DNA of 11,900 nucleotides, taken from the NCBI GenBank assembly GCA_003501525.1, contig DNPI01000028.1, positions 1 through 11,900 of the forward strand, given 5' to 3'. Below are positions 6,670-11,900 of this stretch, one piece after another. The notes beneath the pieces are model-generated. The model was not told the DNA's origin. It made no database searches and saw nothing but the letters and a program-made list of their open reading frames with translations. The position numbers and the translations under genes were made by a program. Position 1 is the first letter of the stretch. Each line of letters opens with the position of its first letter. The DNA comes from Planctomycetota bacterium (GTDB lineage Bacteria; Planctomycetota; UBA1135).

Positions 6670-9030
6670 ATGCCCATTCCGACATCGAACGCCCCTGAGC
6701 CTAAAGTGGACTTCAACGAGGCAATTGGCATCCTATGGCGGCGAAAAGTCCAAATTGCACTGATAACTGTCATCGCCGCCTGCGTCGCTTTTCTGGTTGC
6801 TGTTACTCGCACCCCGTCTTTTGAAGCAGAGGGCCGCGTACTCCTCGAAGAGGGGTCTGCCGTCGGTGGCATTCTTGGCGACCTTTCAATGCTTTCAAGC
6901 GCACCGCCTGCAACCGCAGAGCTCGAAGTTCTGCAATCGCGGATGATTGTCGACCCGGTGGTAGCCCCCCAAAGTGAAAGCTCGCTCGGATTGAATCTAA
7001 CCCTCAGGGTTGATGATTTAGATCGCTATTCGCCATGGAAGCTTGTCAGAAGAAAGCTGGCGGGGAAAACACTTGATGGCGCCTTAAGCGGCGAACTCGC
7101 GCTTCCTATTGCCCGTCAAAATAGCGCCCCCGTTACCGTAACTTTTCATTCTTCGAATAGTGGGGTTGCCACCTCTGGAAAAATCCTCAGGCAGCAATCG
7201 AAAGCGTTTTCCCTTGCAAACAGCCCTTTAGTAGAAATCGCAGACACAAAAATTCGCTTGTTTCCAGAAGGAGACCTAACCGGTAGGCAATTCCGGCTTA
7301 ATGTGGCCACTAGACGCGAAGCCGTTGAGCGCGTGTTGAAGGAGCTCGCTGTGTCTGAAACCGCTCGAGGGTCTGGTGTGCTTCAAATAACCTATAAAGA
7401 CACTGATCCAGACCGAGCAGCGCAAGTTGTAAACAACCTAATTTCTTCTTACGCGGAGCGAAGTAGGGAGCGATTGGCTCTTCCGGCTGAAAAAACCGTG
7501 ACCTACATCGAGGGTCAAGTGGAAAGGATTCAATTGGAACTCGCGGAAGCAGAGGCAGAGCTGGTTGCGTTCCAAGAAGAAGAAAAGGCCTCAGTGCTAT
7601 CGGACACGGCCCAGGCAATTGTCGGGCGCATGTCAGAGATAGATTTAGAGCAAGCCAAGTTGGTGATGATGGCCGAGCGACAGAATCAGCTCGCAGAATC
7701 TCTCCGCAAAGGCTCCCCTGTCGAAGAAGTCGGAGCGGCAGTCGAGCTAGACCCTCAAACCAGCTCAATGCTCCAGGAATTGGCCGGACTGATTGCTCAG
7801 GCCCGTGCATTAGAAGAGAAGCACACCGAAAAATGGCCACCACTTATCCGACTCAGGGGCCAAATAAAAAAGCTGCGGACCAATATTTCCAATGCTGTGG
7901 AGGCGAGAGGTGTTGCTTTGAAAAAGCAAATTGTGTCTCTCGACCGCGCTATCAGCCGATGGCAAGGCCAATTAGACGCCCTACCGGCCGTTGAAAGAAA
8001 GCTCGCAAAATTCCAGCGCAAAGCCAATGCTTACGAACAAATATACACCTACCTCCTAGGAAAAGAGCAGGAGGCACGCATCGCGGCTGGAGCAGCGGTA
8101 GAAGCGATTTCAATAGTCGATTGGGCTGTTCCACCACTATTGCGCGCAAGCCCACGGCTCACCCTCAGCTCCTTAGCGGGAATTCTTCTGGGGTTATTTC
8201 TTGGGTCTTTTTTCGCACTGTGGCGGGAATCAAGTCAAAAGAAAATACGCTCTACGGCGCAAATGGAGGCTGTAACCGGGCTGACACAATGGGCCTCTAT
8301 CCCCGATTTCAGGCACGGTGCCAACAAGATAGAGGCCGCAAAAGGCAAAGAACACTTTTTAGCCCTACTCGACGCTCCTGATTCCCGAGTAGCCGAGGCT
8401 TACCGCGGCCTCAGGGCAAACCTAACCTTTGCCGCAAAAAGAAATGAAATAAAATCTCTGGCGATTACCTCGGCATCACAGGGAGAGGGAAAATCGACAA
8501 CAATTGCCGATTTGGCTATTAGCCTCGCAAATAGCGGCGCAACCGTGTTGCTTGTAGATGCCGACCTAAGGAGACCGTCAATCCACAAGCTATTCTCAAT
8601 CCAAAGCAATCCTGGGCTGGTAGATGCGATATCTGGTGAATCACCATGTGAAGATCTAGCCCAACAAGTCTCAAGCATCCCCAACCTGCACATCTTGCCC
8701 TCGGGGAAAGTAGATGTTGGTGGCATCAACCCCGGAGACTTACTCGCGCAGGAAAAAATGAGCGAGATTGCAGATAGCCTGCGGGGTGCTTACGACTATG
8801 TCTTTTTCGATGTTCCACCGGTTCTCGCCGTTGCAGACGCGTCAAGCTTTCTAAACCGTTTAGACGCAATACTCCTCCTTGTCCGCTTTAACCTTTCCTC
8901 TGAATCCGAGGTCGCTGGCGCATGCCATCGACTCAAGCTTGCTGGGGCAAAAACCCTCGGCGCCGTATTAAATGGGCAAAAAGGTGGAGACGAGAAGGAC
9001 TATTACTACGAGGAAGGCCGTTCAAGGTAG
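6670..9030 (+). CDS. Polysaccharide co-polymerase with fused bacterial tyrosine autokinase (Wzc-like)
   Basis: A 786-residue inner-membrane protein that sets chain length and drives export together with the OPX channel. The Wzz domain opens the protein, with a first transmembrane helix near 27-46. SGVLQITYKDTDPDRAAQVVNN (about 235-256) is the characteristic segment before the long periplasmic coiled coil (about 277-456). A second helix lies near 497-518 after a Pro-containing stretch. The cytoplasmic BY-kinase follows: Walker A SQGEGKST (603-610, K608), Walker A' VLLVDADLRRPS (626-637, D630 and D632) and Walker B YVFFDVPP (710-717, D714). The C-terminal tail carries only three adjacent tyrosines (Y778-Y780), the likely autophosphorylation cluster, flanked by acidic residues. 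The ATG is fixed by a good Shine-Dalgarno. The gene ends 9 bases before the stop of the convergent EpsG-like gene. A cognate phosphatase is not seen in the window. Confidence 0.95.
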   Translation: MPIPTSNAPEPKVDFNEAIGILWRRKVQIALITVIAACVAFLVAVTRTPSFEAEGRVLLEEGSAVGGILGDLSMLSSAPPATAELEVLQSRMIVDPVVAPQSESSLGLNLTLRVDDLDRYSPWKLVRRKLAGKTLDGALSGELALPIARQNSAPVTVTFHSSNSGVATSGKILRQQSKAFSLANSPLVEIADTKIRLFPEGDLTGRQFRLNVATRREAVERVLKELAVSETARGSGVLQITYKDTDPDRAAQVVNNLISSYAERSRERLALPAEKTVTYIEGQVERIQLELAEAEAELVAFQEEEKASVLSDTAQAIVGRMSEIDLEQAKLVMMAERQNQLAESLRKGSPVEEVGAAVELDPQTSSMLQELAGLIAQARALEEKHTEKWPPLIRLRGQIKKLRTNISNAVEARGVALKKQIVSLDRAISRWQGQLDALPAVERKLAKFQRKANAYEQIYTYLLGKEQEARIAAGAAVEAISIVDWAVPPLLRASPRLTLSSLAGILLGLFLGSFFALWRESSQKKIRSTAQMEAVTGLTQWASIPDFRHGANKIEAAKGKEHFLALLDAPDSRVAEAYRGLRANLTFAAKRNEIKSLAITSASQGEGKSTTIADLAISLANSGATVLLVDADLRRPSIHKLFSIQSNPGLVDAISGESPCEDLAQQVSSIPNLHILPSGKVDVGGINPGDLLAQEKMSEIADSLRGAYDYVFFDVPPVLAVADASSFLNRLDAILLLVRFNLSSESEVAGACHRLKLAGAKTLGAVLNGQKGGDEKDYYYEEGRSR

Positions 9031-9039
9031 GGACACCCT

Positions 9040-10107
9040 TCAGCCCCCAAGCCATTCGACAAAAACGGACCTGTACGGGATCCAATGCTCTTCAGCTTTT
9101 ACAGAATTCCCCAGCCAATATGTCAGCAGCGAGATGGAGGCCAAGGGGGCCAAGAGAAAAACCCCTAGTCGCATATTCCCAGAAAGGAGGCGGGGCAGAA
9201 ATTCAAAGAAAACAATGGTTTGCAAAATCAATCCATAAAGGCCAAGCCTGTCGCCCAGCGTCGAGTGGAAGAAGCCCAAAGCAAATGCAATTAGCGCAAT
9301 CGCGCTGAGCCCATCAAGGGTCCGCCTCATCGCCAAAGAGCTGGCCGCAAGAATTCGAGAGCGAAGGAGAAAATACACACCTGCCGCCAAAAGATTCGGA
9401 ATGGCGCGCAAAAGAAACCCTGCGGACTCCATCGAGCGGATGTCCTGGTAGAAGCCAATTCTGTTCTCCAGTCGAGACCACAGAAAGAGGAAAAGCCCCG
9501 CGGCCAACGGAAGACCAACCAGAATCTTTTTGCGAAAGCCAAATATGGCTGCAGCAATAACAACGGCCCCCACAAGCCCCGAAATATGCAGTAGCGGTAG
9601 CACCAGCATTGCCGCAAAAGCTGCGCCTTTCTTGTCTCTTAGAACAAAAGCCAGTCCGAAAAAAAGTGCCCCGAAAGAGAGAGCTTGGCGGTTGTAACCA
9701 GCAACCACAACTGGCCAAAAATAAACGGCCAAGCCCGCAGAAAGAGACCAGGGGATTGTCAAGCAACGCGACAAATAAACTGCCCCAAAGCCAATAAAAC
9801 AGGCCGCAAAAATATTTAAATGATAAATTTCTAAGCCCAGCGAGTGGAAAATATAAACCAGCAGGCCATAGCCAATATCCGTTTCCGAAATTGCTTCAAG
9901 GGACTGGCCGATTCTTGAGAATTGGTGCTCATAGTGCAACCAATCAGCGCCTATTTCATCGCGAGAGCCAATCAGCAGCACAAGGAAAAACAGATACACG
10001 CCCTCAACGCGAAAGCGGTGAACGGGAAGCCCATTAATCCCCAAAAGCCAAAAGACTGCTGGAATTGCAGCCAGAAGCACATAAATAGAAAATATCGACT
10101 CCACCAT
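9040..10107 (-). CDS. EpsG-family/Wzy-like polysaccharide polymerase
   Basis: A polytopic membrane protein of about 355 residues resembling the EpsG family, thought to polymerise repeat units in the periplasm. Seen features, numbered from the ATG at 10107, are SRDEIGADWLHYEHQF (48-63), which corresponds to the family's R-x-x-x-G-x-D-W-x-x-Y region; a hydrophobic YGLLVYIFHSLGL stretch (80-92); GYNRQALSFG (137-146), the conserved Arg-Gln after a Tyr-Asn; LLHISG (172-177) with the conserved His; and HWIPYRSVF near the C-terminus. About ten hydrophobic helices are apparent. The upstream glycosyltransferase ends at 10110. A TTG at 10113 would overlap that stop by four bases and adds two residues, so either start is possible; neither has a clear Shine-Dalgarno. 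A Wzy-type job fits the Wzx, Wza and Wzc-like genes on the other strand. Confidence 0.82.
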   Translation of the reverse strand: MVESIFSIYVLLAAIPAVFWLLGINGLPVHRFRVEGVYLFFLVLLIGSRDEIGADWLHYEHQFSRIGQSLEAISETDIGYGLLVYIFHSLGLEIYHLNIFAACFIGFGAVYLSRCLTIPWSLSAGLAVYFWPVVVAGYNRQALSFGALFFGLAFVLRDKKGAAFAAMLVLPLLHISGLVGAVVIAAAIFGFRKKILVGLPLAAGLFLFLWSRLENRIGFYQDIRSMESAGFLLRAIPNLLAAGVYFLLRSRILAASSLAMRRTLDGLSAIALIAFALGFFHSTLGDRLGLYGLILQTIVFFEFLPRLLSGNMRLGVFLLAPLASISLLTYWLGNSVKAEEHWIPYRSVFVEWLGG

Positions 10108-10109
10108 GT

Positions 10110-11255
10110 TCAAGCTAATGGGGGCTTTCCATGGCCATCGTCGCGAACAAGAATGCTGATAAATATTCCGTTAATCCTCGTAGAGGAAAAATCTACCTCT
10201 GCCCGATTCCGCGCTCTCTCGCCGAGAGAAGCTCGAAGTTCCGGCTGATCCAACACTATGGACAGCTTCTCCGCGAGCTCCGAGGCATTTTTAATCGAAA
10301 CTAAAAAGCCCTCCTGGCCATCGGAAACAGCATCACGACAGCCGACATTGTCAGTTGTAATAACGGGAAGGCCACACGCCATTGCCTCCAATATTGTCCT
10401 AGGCATCCCTTCCCGATAATAAGACGGCAAAACAAAAATATCCGAGGATTGATACTCTTCCCGCATATTTGAGACGTGGCCAATCCACTCAACGCCACAC
10501 TCCTCGCACAGGGCTTGAACCTCATCCCTAGAAAGAGCGCTGGGGTTTTGATCGAGACCACCGGCCAAAAAAAACTCAACTCCGGACCTCTCCCGGAATT
10601 GTTTTGCCGCGTGGCAATATTCGACCACTCCCTTTTCCCTAACCAGCCGGGCTGCCATTAAAACCCTAAGAGGTCTGCCGTTCTCTTCTGATGGCTTGGG
10701 GAAATACTCGTCAATATCAATTCCTATTCCCGGCACGACCTGTGACTTCGCCCTGCTCACAATTTTCCTTTGGCACAACTCTTCTTTATCGCATTCGTTC
10801 AAAAAAACTGCGCGGTGGAAAAACCACAGCCCAACTTTTAAAAAACGGCGAATAATTACCCTCGTCATGGCATGACGAAGGCCGACTGGGGAATCAGAAA
10901 AGCTAAACCCCAGGCCCTCAAAAAGCGCGACTCGATGCGGGATTCTGGCTATTGCGCCGCTAAACGAAGACAAAATAATTGGCTGTATAAATGAAGCCAT
11001 AAGAGTGTCCGGCGCCTCTTTCCGCAAAATTTTAATTAACACAAAGGCGTGCTTGATTAGGCCGGAACCAATTTTCCTTTCAATATTCCAGTCTGCCCAC
11101 TCAGCCCCCATCCCCCGAAGGTCATCCTGATCCGCAATCGTATGGCGAGGCCCAATCGAAACAACTTCATGGCCGAGGGACACCAAATCCCTAATCAGGG
11201 CGCCGCGAAAACGAACGGTACTTGCCGGGTCGTTCGAAAGAAAGGCAACTTTCAT
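10110..11255 (-). CDS. Glycosyltransferase, family 4 (GT-B fold)
   Basis: A 381-residue cytoplasmic glycosyltransferase that probably adds one sugar from a nucleotide donor to the lipid-linked repeat unit. The N-terminal domain starts MKVAFLSNDPASTVRFRGAL. The linker holds VVPGIGIDIDEYFP (173-186), a GT4 hallmark. RPLRVLMAARLVREKGV (194-210) opens the donor-binding domain with R203 and K208. FVLPSYYREGMPRTILEAMA (274-292) contains the EX7E motif, E282 and E290, followed by CGLPVITTDNVGCRDAV. The start at 11255 is chosen over an ATG at 11273 because it has a GGAG eight bases upstream (11267-11264) and its ATG overlaps the sulfotransferase TGA. Its stop lies two bases before the EpsG-like ATG. 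Donor and acceptor sugars cannot be read from sequence. Confidence 0.92.
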   Translation of the reverse strand: MKVAFLSNDPASTVRFRGALIRDLVSLGHEVVSIGPRHTIADQDDLRGMGAEWADWNIERKIGSGLIKHAFVLIKILRKEAPDTLMASFIQPIILSSFSGAIARIPHRVALFEGLGFSFSDSPVGLRHAMTRVIIRRFLKVGLWFFHRAVFLNECDKEELCQRKIVSRAKSQVVPGIGIDIDEYFPKPSEENGRPLRVLMAARLVREKGVVEYCHAAKQFRERSGVEFFLAGGLDQNPSALSRDEVQALCEECGVEWIGHVSNMREEYQSSDIFVLPSYYREGMPRTILEAMACGLPVITTDNVGCRDAVSDGQEGFLVSIKNASELAEKLSIVLDQPELRASLGERARNRAEVDFSSTRINGIFISILVRDDGHGKPPLA

Positions 11256-11900
11256 TCGCCGTGCTCCGACCAAAGACTGAAATCCTTCTGGTAATGACCC
11301 TCAATAAGGACACGGGTTTCAGGGTCAATGTTTACTTCCCCCTGCGCCCCTTGCGCATTCAGGCGAGGTAGAGAAGAGACGCCAAATCCCCGCAACCAGT
11401 CCACCAGTTGGGTGGTGTGCCCCAAAGAGAAAACATGGTCAACGCCTAAAGAGCCCGTTCGATTACAGACAAAGTCCACCTGCGGCCTAAACACATAATC
11501 CAAATCCTCAGAAGGGGTTTCTATTAAATACTCTCGAACAAAACGCGGAAACTGTCCGAACATCTCCGAAGAATACTCTGGGCGATACTCGACGAGACCA
11601 CTTGCCGTTCCACCCCGAAGCGCATAATAGTATGCCGACAAAAGCCGGCTAAAGGGGTCTCGTATTACGCAAAAGGAAGGAAGCGGAAAAGCCTCACGCG
11701 CAGAAAACAAATCTTCGAAATTTCGGTGGCCTAGCCGCCGGCCATACAGCGCCGTAGATATCGAAGAGCCTGCAGCCCTTGGGATATGAACGAAAACTAC
11801 CCCGGCTTTTTTATATGCAGCCCAGCGGGCCTTGTCCAGAAACGCCTCATACCGATTAGCGCCAACAACATTGCGAATAATGCGAAGCGACTGGTGCCGG
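11252..11900 (-). CDS. Sulfotransferase family 2-type protein, 5'-truncated (215 codons plus stop)
   Basis: A PAPS-dependent sulfotransferase, predicted to move sulfate from 3'-phosphoadenylylsulfate to a sugar or other hydroxyl. The frame stays open to the right edge, so the gene begins outside the window. A TTG at 11710 is not the start, because upstream codons encode the conserved 5'-phosphosulfate loop VVFVHIPRAAGSS (11800-11762). The 3'-phosphate-binding motif follows as RDPFSRLLSAYY (11662-11627). Further on, HYQKDFSLWSE near the C-terminus matches the common YxxDF ending. Its TGA overlaps the glycosyltransferase ATG (ATGA), indicating coupling in one operon. Heparan- or chondroitin-type relatives sulfate sugars in animals, and bacterial relatives are found in polysaccharide loci. 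The acceptor here is unknown, but the EPS repeat unit is the best guess. Confidence 0.88.
   Translation of the reverse strand, partial: RHQSLRIIRNVVGANRYEAFLDKARWAAYKKAGVVFVHIPRAAGSSISTALYGRRLGHRNFEDLFSAREAFPLPSFCVIRDPFSRLLSAYYYALRGGTASGLVEYRPEYSSEMFGQFPRFVREYLIETPSEDLDYVFRPQVDFVCNRTGSLGVDHVFSLGHTTQLVDWLRGFGVSSLPRLNAQGAQGEVNIDPETRVLIEGHYQKDFSLWSEHGE
11264..11267 (-). promoter_or_regulatory. Ribosome binding site deciding the glycosyltransferase start
   Basis: GGAG on the minus strand, eight bases upstream of the ATG at 11255. It lies inside the end of the sulfotransferase gene. The upstream in-frame ATG at 11273 has no such site and would put this sequence inside the coding region, so the shorter start is preferred. 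Confidence 0.65.

Noticed and set aside
7310..7843. 177-residue open frame on the minus strand opposite the Wzc-like gene
   Set aside because: It is antisense to the coiled-coil coding region of a confidently identified gene and has no recognisable domain, so it is treated as a shadow.
9020..9045. Possible shared terminator between the convergent Wzc-like and polymerase genes
   Set aside because: Only AAGG and CCCTT patches can pair, with no strong stem and no T-run on either strand.
11256..11273. Glycosyltransferase start at the ATG at 11273
   Set aside because: It lacks an upstream Shine-Dalgarno and gives an unusual MVGARR extension, whereas the ATG at 11255 has GGAG at good spacing, overlaps the previous stop, and begins the typical MKVAFLSND.
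11252..11710. Sulfotransferase starting at the TTG at 11710
   Set aside because: The same frame continues to the window edge and encodes the PAPS 5'-phosphosulfate loop upstream of 11710, so this is not the true start.

Overview
The window comes from a Gram-negative bacterium. It carries an outer-membrane polysaccharide export lipoprotein, a Wzc-type co-polymerase/kinase and proton-translocating transhydrogenase. By eye the base composition is moderately GC-rich. Genes are very tightly packed, with gaps of 1 to 20 bases almost everywhere, and TTG or GTG starts are used alongside ATG. I cannot assign a lineage from sequence alone. A sulfotransferase in an exopolysaccharide locus would suit an aquatic or marine organism, but that is inference.

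Layout. Positions 1-1789 (+): the 3' part of pntB, then a plsC-like acyltransferase one base downstream. Positions 1786-4478 (-): an SLC13-type permease with two RCK-C (TrkA-C) domains, followed by a small exported helical protein of Spy/LTXXQ type with a striking Arg-Gly-Gly tail. The plsC and Spy-like stop codons overlap in one CTAG. Positions 4499-9030 (+): a three-gene polysaccharide export block, made of a Wzx-like flippase, a Wza-like OPX lipoprotein and a Wzc-like co-polymerase/BY-kinase. Positions 9040-11900 (-): a convergent, overlapping three-gene block, in transcription order a sulfotransferase (its 5' end lies outside the window), a GT4-type glycosyltransferase and an EpsG/Wzy-like polymerase. 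The two polysaccharide blocks meet tail to tail with 9 bases between them.

Together the genes from 4499 to 11900 look like part of a Wzx/Wzy-dependent exopolysaccharide or capsule locus. The glycosyltransferase builds the repeat unit, the flippase moves it across the inner membrane, the EpsG-like protein polymerises it, and the Wzc-like and Wza-like proteins control length and export. The sulfotransferase suggests the glycan is sulfated. The divergent SLC13 permease could be the sulfate importer that feeds such a pathway; this is a hypothesis. No initiating phosphoglycosyltransferase, no Wzb-type phosphatase and no PAPS synthesis genes are visible here.

No tRNA, rRNA, CRISPR array, insertion sequence or transposase was seen. 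The only non-coding stretch longer than 20 bases is 2551-2627 (77 bases), which holds a hairpin and a small palindrome. I found no clearly new multi-gene system. The most distinctive items are the RGG-tailed Spy-like protein and the sulfated-exopolysaccharide hypothesis.
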